Virus record (IMG/VR): IMGVR_UViG_3300044446_000065
Location: 1 to 26,246 of that record
Origin: a virus
DNA: 26,246 nucleotides
Reading direction: 5' to 3' (one strand)
Below the pieces are notes generated by a model that ran no database searches, was not told the origin of the DNA, and worked only from the letters and a program-made list of their open reading frames with translations. A program made the position numbers and the translations under genes. Positions within the stretch are counted from its first letter, which is position 1. Each line of letters begins with the position of its first letter. Shown piece after piece: positions 5,808 through 13,838 of this stretch.

Positions 5808-8800
5808 GGAATTTGTCTAACGGCATGAACGACCCAAAAACAGCTCGCCATGTTCATCTGATCGGTGCTACTGGTCAGATTAGAACAGGGAAGTATCACG
5901 GCGACGACGTGCTAATAGTCCCGGTGGTTGCGCTCATGGAGGGCGTGATCAGGGCCGTCAACGCCCCAAGCGCCGAGTTAGTACCGTTCTCGTCCATAAT
6001 GGTCGCACCTCAAGGTTGGGCGGGCAGACCAGTAGTCCTCGATCACCCGATAGAAAACGGAAGACAAGTTTCAGCAAACTCTCCTCGTATTCTCGAAGAG
6101 CGTGCCTTCGGTACTATTTTCAATCCACGGACAGAAGGCCGGAAGCTCTTGATGGAAGCGTGGCTTGATCCCGTCCGCGCAGCACGCGTCGCGCCGGCCG
6201 TCCTTCGCAGGCTGTCCTCCGGCGATATGATCGAAGTTTCTGTAGGCGTCTTTGTCGTAGCTGAAGACAGGCAAGGCGAGTTCAAAGGTAAACGCTTCAA
6301 CGCCATCTGGCGGGATATCGTCCCAGACCATTTAGCGTTCCTCAGCGAAGGCGACACCGGCGCGTGCTCCATCGCTATGGGCTGCGGAAGTCCCCGCGCA
6401 GCGAGCGCCTATCTCATCAACGGCGACGAGCTCGAAGAACGGACGCTCGGCGGAGCGGGCAGCGGCTGGTTTTCATCCAACGGTCACGTACCAGAAGGTG
6501 GCAAGAACACAAAGGCCATCAACCACATCAACAAGGCCGTTGCGGAGTACGGTGCGCAGAAGAAATTTCCGGAAGGCTCGTCCGACGAAGTCCGAGAGCA
6601 CTACGAGGCGGTCAAAAGCCATCTTGCGTCCTCTGGATTCAGTCCGACGAACGAAAAGGGCTATTCGCATTCCTCGACTCAGTCCATCGACCTGGTTCAT
6701 CCGGAGAAAGGAACCTTCTCCCTTGCTCGCATGTACATGGGCGTGATTCCAGGAGACGCGGCCAGAGGGTATCGGGGCAACCACTATGTTCGTCTAAAGC
6801 ATGCTGCGTCGCGGCACGCTGGCGGACCAGGATCAGGTGTCGTTGGACACACGACCGGCGGCGACGGGCCCTCCTCCAGTCGAGAAGCCGAAAAGCTCCT
6901 TGACAAAATCCTCGGCGGGCCCGCCGGCTCACGCGCGGTTCGGAAGAAAGCGAACATCGACAAGCTACGGAGCGTGTCGACGACCGACCTCCAAAAACTC
7001 TCCTCGGCATACACCGTCATCGAGCGTGAGAGTGGACAGAAGTCGTTCGCCCATGATCGTGTACGCGCTGAGTTGAAAGTTCGGACCGCTGGCGGTCCAG
7101 GATCCGGCGTCAAGGGCCATACAACCGACCACGGCAAGCCGATCCAGTCCTACCACAGCAACAGCGGATCGGCGTTCGTCCATAAAGTCAACTACGACGA
7201 TCCGATGCGGCCTGCAGGAACGACTCACGTTGTCAAGACCGTCGATCAGGACAAGAAGGCTGGACAGACGTACCACAAGTCCGAGGCGGACGCGACCAAG
7301 GCAGCCAACGAGCATATCCACAAGCCTCTCACCGGCCACGCTGGAATCATCGACCGCGTCGAGAGTAATCTCCGCGAGGATGGATACTCCATCCACCAGA
7401 TTCCAGTCGACCGTTTGAAGGCCGAAATCGCGTACGCGGCGAAGCATGGTGATGGCGACGTTACGGTCAAAATCCCGTCGCGCAGCGAGATCAGCATGAG
7501 CGTCGAGCATGCTCAGGCGGTGCTGAAAGAGATTACGAAGCACGAACGTGGTCGAGGCCGGTTCGGCGCGAATCCGGAAGGCCACAACCAGTACACTCAC
7601 GGTGACGCTGCGCGAGTCCATTCCTCCGCCGCTCGTGCGCACGAGATCGCTTCGCGCACGAAGACTCAAGACGCATCCAAGAAAGCGTCCGCGCTTTCGA
7701 AGAAGGCGGACGACATCACGACCGCCCTCAATCCGCATGATGACGTCCTCTTCAAATCTATGGACGCTGTGCAAGAGGCAAAGACCGCGTCTCACTACAT
7801 GTATCGCCAAGGCTTTACGAACACTGCCGTTACAGCTCACGAGCTAGCTTCTATGTTTCACAAAGAAGCGGCAGGCGGTCATACAAAACTTGCGCGAAAG
7901 AACGTGTCCGGAACGACGAGCCGCACCGCGGGCGCCTTTCAGGAAAACGCCGAGGTCCTCATCCCCGGCACGAGCGTGCGGATCAATCTTCCGGGCAACG
8001 TCTTCCACGGTGAGACAGGCTCCGTTCAGACAGTCTACGGCAATCTCTGCCGCGTGGCCCGGCCATCAGGCCAAAACCTGGGGACGTTTCCCATGTCAAC
8101 CCTCCGCGTGACGCACTTACGCACGACCGGTGGTCCGGGCTCAGGCCGACGCGGTCACACAACCGATCGTTCGAAGACCGGTGAGACGAAGCTCAGTCTC
8201 GACGCAGCAGACCATGACGCGATCCACGAAGCTCTGAACAACTATCACGACCTCCTCGAGGATGATTCCGCCGACGCTGGAAACAAAGAAGAGATCGCCG
8301 CGATCGCGGCCATCCGCGAAAAGATCAAAATCGGTCACGTGTCGTTGACGAAGTCCGAATCCGACTTCGTCCAGAGCGCCCTCCACGACTACCACAAGGG
8401 CATGCGAGATGACGCAGACGACGAAGACATCAAACCGGCGTACGACGCGAACAAGAAAGTGATGCAGAAGTTCCGTGGGGCGGCTAGTCTTCGCGCTGCT
8501 GGCGGACCCGGCTCGGGGATCAAAGGTCACATCACCAATCACGATGCCGCGGCATCTGCTCACGACAAAGCAGCGTCAGCTCATCAGAAGGCTCTTGATC
8601 GTCTCAAGAAGATGACGCCGGCCGAGCGGAAGCAGGCGGAGGAAGACGATATCTCTCCGGGGTCTGAAGATCGGATCGGTGCAGAAGAACTGTCGAAAGA
8701 CGCTCTTGCCGCGTCAAAGTCTGCCGTTCCTCATCCAAGCGAAGATGCCTCAACCTCCTACGACGTCGCAGCATTCGAAGCCCACGGCCACGCACACGAC

Positions 8801-11605
8801 GCCGCTGCTGCCGCATCGGATTCTGTCTACGACCTCTCTGGTGAGTACTCCCGTGAGGCTCGAGACTCTCATAAGAAGGCCGCAGAGGAGCACCGAATCC
8901 ACAATCGTGAGCTGACGAAGAAGGGGCGAAGTGCTGTGACATTCCGAGATGCTGCGAACCGTCTTCTTCCGACAGGTATTGTCGAGACCGAAGAGTACGA
9001 TCGCATCCCAGAAGCCGGGAAGAAGCTGCCGACGGGTGACGACGCGACGAAACGGGCTTGCCGCGAAGCTGAGAAAGCGTCTCATGCCGTGAACGCGTCT
9101 CCTACGAGAAGCGGCCACCGGCTTGCCGCTCGTCTTCACTCGAAAGCAGCCGACCATCATGAATCCTTCGGGAACAAAAATCAGGAGTCGTACCACCGAC
9201 GGATGGCCGATCACCATGCGACGGTTGCGGCTGCACGAACGGCTGAAGCACGAGAGGCCGTGAATCCGACCGGCATCAACCAGTACACCAAAGGCGGATC
9301 AGGGACAGCAAAAGTCCACGAGACTGCAGCGAAGGCTCACGAGGCTGCTGCCGCCGCTCATGAAGAAGCGGCAAAAAACCCGTCCGTCGACGCAGCGATA
9401 GCCGCCAGTGGAGCGTCGCTTGCCGCTCACGAAAGTACGCGAGGCGTTGCGAAAGAGACTCACGGAAAGAAATATACCGAGCACGAGAAGCTTGCGAGCG
9501 ACGCCTTCCACAAGGCCATGGAAGCGCGGTCGGAGATCGAAGGCCGCAAGGCCATGATTGTGTCGACCCGAAACAGCATCACAGGAGAGACCACTCCTGA
9601 ACGAGAGATTCGACCCGCGACGAAGCCAAACGCCGAAGGCGCTACTCGTGTGCATAAGGAAGCTGCCGCCGCTCACAGGGCTGTGGCGGAATCTCATCGG
9701 AAGAAGTCGACTCCGCGTTCTGCGTCGAATCCCGAAGGGATCAACCAATACACTCACGGCGGTGGGCCAGGCTCCGGTCGCGGCGGCGCGATCGACCTCG
9801 GCGACCGAGTGAAAGTGAATATCCCCGGGCACAAGCTGCATGGCCAAACGGCCAAGGTCGTGCGCAGTCATCACGTCCCTATGAAAATCGGTACGCACAC
9901 GATCCAGTTCAAGAACAAGTCCGCCGCGATCGTGCATGAGAAGAATCTCAATATGCATCTTCGGAAGTATCGGGAGCCGCGGGACATGGACGCGCTTGAG
10001 AAGAGGCATCCTGACCGACCGAAGTTCGTGCGGTCGACTGGCGGGCCAGGCTCCGGTCAGCGAGGCCATACGACAGCTCACGATGCAGCGTCAGTCGCCC
10101 ACGACAAAGCGAAGAAAGCGCACGACGTTTTCACCGCTGGCTGGGCAGATGGAAGTACGAAGACCTACGACTCTCTCGACGAAGTCCATGCCGCGCATCC
10201 AGAAGTCTTCAAGAAAGGCATGTCGCACGGCGAAAGCATTAAGAGGGTGCGGGAAGTCAATCAAGAAGGCAACTATCACGACTTTGTCCTCAAGCGGGAT
10301 AAGGCCGGTTCGAAAGACCCTGTCGATGTCAAGGTCGAGCCAGCCGATCACGAAGCCGTCTCATCGATCATGGACTCGTTCTCGGAAGCCATAGGTGAGA
10401 TGCCTGAAGATTATAGCGACGGCGACGTCGAAGTCTTCGGCAAAGCCGTCGAGGCATTCAAAAAGGTCAAGGGCGGAGGAACGCTGTCTGCTCATGAGGC
10501 TGTCGCAGTCAAAACCGCACTTCGTCAGGTCGAGGATGATCTGGACGTCGACGACAACGCCGATACCCTCGCTGCGATAGGCCGTGTGAAGAAGGCATTA
10601 CGAGGAGCAGAGATGAACGATCTCGCAATTCGTGGAGCGTCCGCCCGGATGGATGGACCGTCACGTTCCGTGATCTCCGTCGGGTCGCTGGGTGACGAAA
10701 CGCATGTCCTCTACGGCGACGGTCAAATCGCGGTCTTTGACCGAGACGCTCCTGATCTTACCCCGAACATCCGCAACGCGGCGTTTGTCGGATTCGTGCT
10801 TCGAGCCTCTGGCGGTCCGGGATCCGGAGTCCGAGGACACACAACGCCACAAGACCACGCGAACAAATCCGTAACGCTTCACGAGAAAGCCGCACAGGCT
10901 CACCGCGACGCTGCGGAAGGAAAGGGAACGAAGAAGGAAGCCCTCCTCGCGACGAAGGAAGCAGTCAAATTTTCGGGCGATGTCAATGACGCATCCAGTC
11001 GAGCGTATGCGAGCGCGCATAATGCCTACCATTCCGGAACAGAGGAAGGCAAGAAGTCAGCTCATTCATACGCCGCGAAGGCACACGACGATGTCGCTCA
11101 GCAACACCGAGATCGACTTGTCCGCTTGAGAGGCGCTGGCGGTCCCGGCTCGGGAATCGTCGGTCACCGTTCCGTCGGCGGCAGAATGCCAAAAGAGACG
11201 GCCCATCAGAAGCGTGGACACAACCCGACGGACAAAGACGCCAAGAGGATTTCCGACATCGTCAAGAAGAGCGGCGGGAACAGAGAAAAGGCTCACGACC
11301 TAGCCTACCAAATGGCAAACGCCATCAAAGACGGGCCGAAGGCGAAGCGTCGTGCATATGCTGCGGAAGACGCCGGGCATTCGTCTATTGCCGAGATCTT
11401 CCACGAACGTCACGACCAGCTGACTCGTCGAGCGGCAACCGTCTTTGCCGAAGGCACTCGCGTTCAGATCGGTCTCGTCGGAAGTCCGTTTCTCAACCAC
11501 GAAGCAATCGTCCGGCGCTCCGCGCTCGGCCTATCCGCAGTCGAATTTCCTGGAGGCTCCGCCTCCATCGTCTTTCCAAATTCCGCTCTGCGCGCTTCGC
11601 GCTAG
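5804..11605 (+). CDS. DUF2213 prohead-protease-like protein with nine Gly tags, putative head polyprotein (1933 aa)
   Basis: The GTG at 5804 overlaps the previous stop (GTGA) and has AAGGA 11 bases upstream; the ATG at 5825 is the alternative. Residues about 15-205 are DUF2213, with VVLDHP (His81) and DMIEVSVGVF (Ser146) placed like the His and Ser of prohead proteases. Nine tags follow, at residues 216, 340, 430, 776, 900, 1320, 1413, 1670 and 1779, most of the form GGPGSGxxGHTT. Between them lie an alpha/beta segment (234-338), a mixed segment (446-580), Ala/His-rich helical stretches (600-700, 912-1150, 1166-1300, 1686-1770, 1795-1875), two copies of a helical module (about 797-895, 1510-1603), and small beta-barrel-like modules (717-768, 1328-1387, 1880-1931). 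NPxGxNQYT motifs occur at 590, 1154 and 1309. DUF2213 proteins known to me are far shorter. Self-cleavage at the tags during capsid assembly is inference. Confidence 0.88.
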   Translation: MRNLSNGMNDPKTARHVHLIGATGQIRTGKYHGDDVLIVPVVALMEGVIRAVNAPSAELVPFSSIMVAPQGWAGRPVVLDHPIENGRQVSANSPRILEERAFGTIFNPRTEGRKLLMEAWLDPVRAARVAPAVLRRLSSGDMIEVSVGVFVVAEDRQGEFKGKRFNAIWRDIVPDHLAFLSEGDTGACSIAMGCGSPRAASAYLINGDELEERTLGGAGSGWFSSNGHVPEGGKNTKAINHINKAVAEYGAQKKFPEGSSDEVREHYEAVKSHLASSGFSPTNEKGYSHSSTQSIDLVHPEKGTFSLARMYMGVIPGDAARGYRGNHYVRLKHAASRHAGGPGSGVVGHTTGGDGPSSSREAEKLLDKILGGPAGSRAVRKKANIDKLRSVSTTDLQKLSSAYTVIERESGQKSFAHDRVRAELKVRTAGGPGSGVKGHTTDHGKPIQSYHSNSGSAFVHKVNYDDPMRPAGTTHVVKTVDQDKKAGQTYHKSEADATKAANEHIHKPLTGHAGIIDRVESNLREDGYSIHQIPVDRLKAEIAYAAKHGDGDVTVKIPSRSEISMSVEHAQAVLKEITKHERGRGRFGANPEGHNQYTHGDAARVHSSAARAHEIASRTKTQDASKKASALSKKADDITTALNPHDDVLFKSMDAVQEAKTASHYMYRQGFTNTAVTAHELASMFHKEAAGGHTKLARKNVSGTTSRTAGAFQENAEVLIPGTSVRINLPGNVFHGETGSVQTVYGNLCRVARPSGQNLGTFPMSTLRVTHLRTTGGPGSGRRGHTTDRSKTGETKLSLDAADHDAIHEALNNYHDLLEDDSADAGNKEEIAAIAAIREKIKIGHVSLTKSESDFVQSALHDYHKGMRDDADDEDIKPAYDANKKVMQKFRGAASLRAAGGPGSGIKGHITNHDAAASAHDKAASAHQKALDRLKKMTPAERKQAEEDDISPGSEDRIGAEELSKDALAASKSAVPHPSEDASTSYDVAAFEAHGHAHDAAAAASDSVYDLSGEYSREARDSHKKAAEEHRIHNRELTKKGRSAVTFRDAANRLLPTGIVETEEYDRIPEAGKKLPTGDDATKRACREAEKASHAVNASPTRSGHRLAARLHSKAADHHESFGNKNQESYHRRMADHHATVAAARTAEAREAVNPTGINQYTKGGSGTAKVHETAAKAHEAAAAAHEEAAKNPSVDAAIAASGASLAAHESTRGVAKETHGKKYTEHEKLASDAFHKAMEARSEIEGRKAMIVSTRNSITGETTPEREIRPATKPNAEGATRVHKEAAAAHRAVAESHRKKSTPRSASNPEGINQYTHGGGPGSGRGGAIDLGDRVKVNIPGHKLHGQTAKVVRSHHVPMKIGTHTIQFKNKSAAIVHEKNLNMHLRKYREPRDMDALEKRHPDRPKFVRSTGGPGSGQRGHTTAHDAASVAHDKAKKAHDVFTAGWADGSTKTYDSLDEVHAAHPEVFKKGMSHGESIKRVREVNQEGNYHDFVLKRDKAGSKDPVDVKVEPADHEAVSSIMDSFSEAIGEMPEDYSDGDVEVFGKAVEAFKKVKGGGTLSAHEAVAVKTALRQVEDDLDVDDNADTLAAIGRVKKALRGAEMNDLAIRGASARMDGPSRSVISVGSLGDETHVLYGDGQIAVFDRDAPDLTPNIRNAAFVGFVLRASGGPGSGVRGHTTPQDHANKSVTLHEKAAQAHRDAAEGKGTKKEALLATKEAVKFSGDVNDASSRAYASAHNAYHSGTEEGKKSAHSYAAKAHDDVAQQHRDRLVRLRGAGGPGSGIVGHRSVGGRMPKETAHQKRGHNPTDKDAKRISDIVKKSGGNREKAHDLAYQMANAIKDGPKAKRRAYAAEDAGHSSIAEIFHERHDQLTRRAATVFAEGTRVQIGLVGSPFLNHEAIVRRSALGLSAVEFPGGSASIVFPNSALRASR
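7571..7603 (+). repeat. NPxGxNQYT boundary motif, copy 1
   Basis: This encodes NPEGHNQYTHG before an Ala/His-rich helical module (AARVHSSAARAHEIA). It is a second type of short boundary motif in the polyprotein, with no GGPGSG next to it. Confidence 0.75.
9263..9298 (+). repeat. NPxGxNQYT boundary motif, copy 2
   Basis: This encodes NPTGINQYTKGG and is followed by another Ala/His-rich helical module (VHETAAKAHEAAAAAHEEAA), the same order as copy 1. Confidence 0.8.
9728..9763 (+). repeat. NPxGxNQYT motif merged with a GGPGSG tag
   Basis: This encodes NPEGINQYTHGG, whose last Gly residues run straight into the GGPGSG tag at 9761. The two motif types share Gly residues here, which looks like a recombination junction between two module libraries. 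Confidence 0.8.
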
Positions 11606-11640
11606 AGCACATACGAGCGAAGCAGAGAGGAGATAGTCTC

Positions 11641-13227
11641 ATGAGTGAGGTTCGAAAATCAGTGGCCATCGGCGATGCCGTTCAAATCGAGAAGGACGGA
11701 GACAGACACAATGGAGAAGTCGGCGTCGTAACAAAAGCCGGTCTCTTCCCGACGCTCGAAGGTGAAGACGGAACGTCCTTCGGCACGTATCACATCTCGA
11801 CGTTGAAGGCAGCGGCCATGCCGGATTGGCTGAAGGACAAGATCGCCAAAGGCAAGGACAAGAAAAAGGACGACGACGACGACGACGAGGCCGACGACGG
11901 CAAGAAGAAGAAACGGGCGTTCCCCGGTGCTGCTCCTCCTTTCGGAAGTAAGGAGCGCTCGGCGGCAGCAGGCGACGACACTCCCTTCGACATCGGCGAT
12001 GAAGTCGTCGTCAAGTCAACCGGCGAATACGGAACAGTCGTCTCCGACGAAGACGGCGAGTACAAAGTCGAGGACGATGACGACGAAGACCTCGGCACAT
12101 TCTCAGCTAGCCAGCTGAAAGCGGCGACAGAGGCGGATAGGCCGCTGGTCGAAGACCCGCAGGTCGAAGACCTGCCGGCTCCGAAGACTCTCAAAGAACG
12201 TCTTCGTGCCAGCGTCCAGACGCTCGTCGCGACTCTCACCGGAGCGTCGACCGAAGATAGCGCTGATCTCATCGACGAAACAGTCGAAACCGTTCAGCGT
12301 TCTGCGTTGACAACGGCTCTCGACCAAGCCGTCGCTTCGCTGGCCGAGGCCCAAGACCTTGCCTCCAGCGAGATCATCTCCGACGGCGAAACAGCGGAAG
12401 CTCCCGAAGCCACCAGCATGCGGATGGCTGGCTTGGCCACTCTGACCTCCACCATCATCAACAACCTCTACACCGCAACCAACATCGCACAATCGTGCAT
12501 CGCAGACGAACGCTTCGCTCTCGGAGCCCGACACTCGTCATTCGACTTGAAGACGATCCAAGCCGTTCACGACAATTCCGTCGCGCTCGGCGCCACGTGC
12601 CCAGGGGCAGAAGCTCGAAGCGCGGAAGCCCGAAGCGCATCGGCACACGACGAAAAAGAGGAGAATACGATGACCAGAGAGGAACGAATCACAGCGCTGA
12701 TTGCGGGCACCGCCGGCAAGCCCGAGCCGTATACCGAAGCAGACGGAGCGTGGCTCAAGACGCTATCGGACGGCCGATTCACAGCACTCGAGGCGGCGGC
12801 CGCAGTCACCCGCGGATCGAGTGAAGAGGAGATTCTCGCGGGCGTCCCCGAAGAGCTCCGCACTCTCGTCGCTAAGGGCCGCGAGGCAGTCGCGGCAGAA
12901 GCCACCCCTCTGACCGAGGAGGCCTATCTCAAGAACGCTCCGGAATCGATCCGTACGCTCGTCGTCGAGAAGAAAGCGGCGGACGCCTCGCTCAAGACGG
13001 AGCTCATCACCACACTCAAGGGCGTTCAATCGGAGTTCACCGAACCCGAGCTCCAGAAGATGAACCTGCCCGAAATCATCCGTCTTGCTCGTGCCCTCCG
13101 CGTCAACGAGCCGGCTCCAGTCGACTTCGGTGCGCTCGGCATTCCGCGTTCGGCGGCGGCTGGCGACGAAGTCTTCAGCAATCCTCCGGACGGCTACGCG
13201 CTCGCTCTCGCGAAGAAAACGGCATAG
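11641..13227 (+). CDS. Scaffold-like C-terminal partner of DUF2213, with two small barrel modules (528 aa)
   Basis: GAGAGGAGA lies 7 bases before the ATG. Residues 6-57 and 114-161 are two small SH3/KOW-like modules (pattern hxxGDxVxV ... GxxGxVV ... GT[YF]xxSxLKAA). A Lys/Asp-rich linker lies between them, including a six-Asp run. Residues about 180-340 are helical and contain LGARHSSFDLKTIQAVHD. Residues about 344-528 (TREERITALIAGT, YTEADGAWLKTLSD, EEAYLKNAPESIRTLV, FTEPELQKMNLPEI) resemble the C-terminal scaffold part of DUF2213 phage proteins as I know them. It probably acts inside the prohead as scaffold or internal protein. RSAAAGD occurs twice (107-113, 503-509), a possible processing site. 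The scaffold call rests on remembered family patterns. Confidence 0.75.
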   Translation: MSEVRKSVAIGDAVQIEKDGDRHNGEVGVVTKAGLFPTLEGEDGTSFGTYHISTLKAAAMPDWLKDKIAKGKDKKKDDDDDDEADDGKKKKRAFPGAAPPFGSKERSAAAGDDTPFDIGDEVVVKSTGEYGTVVSDEDGEYKVEDDDDEDLGTFSASQLKAATEADRPLVEDPQVEDLPAPKTLKERLRASVQTLVATLTGASTEDSADLIDETVETVQRSALTTALDQAVASLAEAQDLASSEIISDGETAEAPEATSMRMAGLATLTSTIINNLYTATNIAQSCIADERFALGARHSSFDLKTIQAVHDNSVALGATCPGAEARSAEARSASAHDEKEENTMTREERITALIAGTAGKPEPYTEADGAWLKTLSDGRFTALEAAAAVTRGSSEEEILAGVPEELRTLVAKGREAVAAEATPLTEEAYLKNAPESIRTLVVEKKAADASLKTELITTLKGVQSEFTEPELQKMNLPEIIRLARALRVNEPAPVDFGALGIPRSAAAGDEVFSNPPDGYALALAKKTA

Positions 13228-13228
13228 C

Positions 13229-13270
13229 GGCGGGTCCCGCCTAAGCCAAAGTCGCAAACGCAAACGCAAA
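13229..13270 (+). repeat. GC-rich palindrome and CGCAAA triplicate before decoration gene
   Basis: GGCGGGTCCCGCC (13229-13241) directly follows the scaffold-like gene's stop, and three CGCAAA copies follow at 13253-13270. The palindrome could form a short hairpin in the 65-base gap, but no T-tract follows, so it is not called a terminator. Confidence 0.4.
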
Positions 13271-13292
13271 CGAAGACAAGGAGACAGACAGA

Positions 13293-13739
13293 ATGGCCAT
13301 CACCAAGTACCCGCCCAACACAATTTGGCTGGGCGGCTCGAGAACAGAAATCGGGGACCTCGCTGCAAACGAGGCGATCACCCCCGGCATGCTCGTCGAA
13401 CGTACTTCCGTCGGCGGCGTTGCCCGGTGGCGGAAGCACTCGGTTGCTGGAGGCAAGTCATCCGCCTCCATCGCCACCGACATGAACATGCTGAACAAGA
13501 CCGTCGATGACGTCTGCGCCATCGGCGACCTCATCGAAGTCAGCATCGGACAGAAAGGCTCCACCTGGTGGATGCTTGTTCCTTCCGGTCAAAACATCGC
13601 GGCCGGCGGTTATCTCGAGTCGGCAGGCGACGGTCAGCTGCGTGCATTCGCAGCCGGCACCCCGCTCTTCATCGCGGTCGAAGACAAGAACAACGCGGCC
13701 GGCCCGACGGCAGCCCGCATCCGTGTCGAAGCTCTGTAG
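13293..13739 (+). CDS. Head decoration-like protein (148 aa)
   Basis: AAGGAGA lies 8 bases before the ATG. The protein is beta-rich: it has GDLAANEAITPGMLVE early, a central ATDMNMLNKTVDDVCAIGDLIEVSIG, and late GGYLESAGDGQLRAF, LFIAVEDKN and a closing RIRVEAL. This is the layout of small capsid decoration/stabilisation proteins (DUF2190-like) encoded just upstream of the major capsid gene. It probably binds the outer capsid surface. The family assignment is by pattern; its position between scaffold and capsid genes supports it. A 99-base gap with a repeated GTCTTCGAC separates it from the capsid gene. Confidence 0.75.
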   Translation: MAITKYPPNTIWLGGSRTEIGDLAANEAITPGMLVERTSVGGVARWRKHSVAGGKSSASIATDMNMLNKTVDDVCAIGDLIEVSIGQKGSTWWMLVPSGQNIAAGGYLESAGDGQLRAFAAGTPLFIAVEDKNNAAGPTAARIRVEAL

Positions 13740-13838
13740 TTAGCGTCTTCGACGTCTTCGACGCATGTTGCGTCAGACCGTCGACCATATCAAGGTGCGT
13801 CGTTCGCGCTCCACGCGCGCCGCCGCCAGGAGGACAGA

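Larger units (their letters stand above)
6449..11173 (+). repeat. Nine dispersed GGPGSG tag repeats within the polyprotein
   Basis: Copies lie at 6449-6502 (divergent, GGAGSGWF), 6821-6856, 7091-7126, 8129-8164, 8501-8536, 9761-9787 (short, GGPGSGRGG), 10040-10075, 10811-10846 and 11138-11173 (ends GHRS). The consensus is GGPGSG, two variable residues, then GHTT. Most copies follow a hydrophobic-Arg pair, as in VRTA, LRTT, LRAA, VRST and LRAS. The copies are separated by 90-420 residues of unrelated modules, so they are boundary signals and not a tandem structural repeat. Confidence 0.92.

Noticed and set aside
6965-7840. Minus-strand open frame of 291 codons opposite the polyprotein gene
   Set aside because: It is antisense to a strongly coded gene, has no ribosome site or recognisable domain, and no other gene is on the minus strand.
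6449-11173. Regularly spaced repeats as a CRISPR-like array
   Set aside because: The repeats are in-frame protein tags of varying DNA sequence separated by long coding modules of unequal length.
13740-13800. Tandem GTCTTCGAC and surrounding GACGTC palindromes before the capsid gene as an operator
   Set aside because: There are only two copies, and GACG/CGTC words are very frequent across the whole window, so the evidence is too weak.
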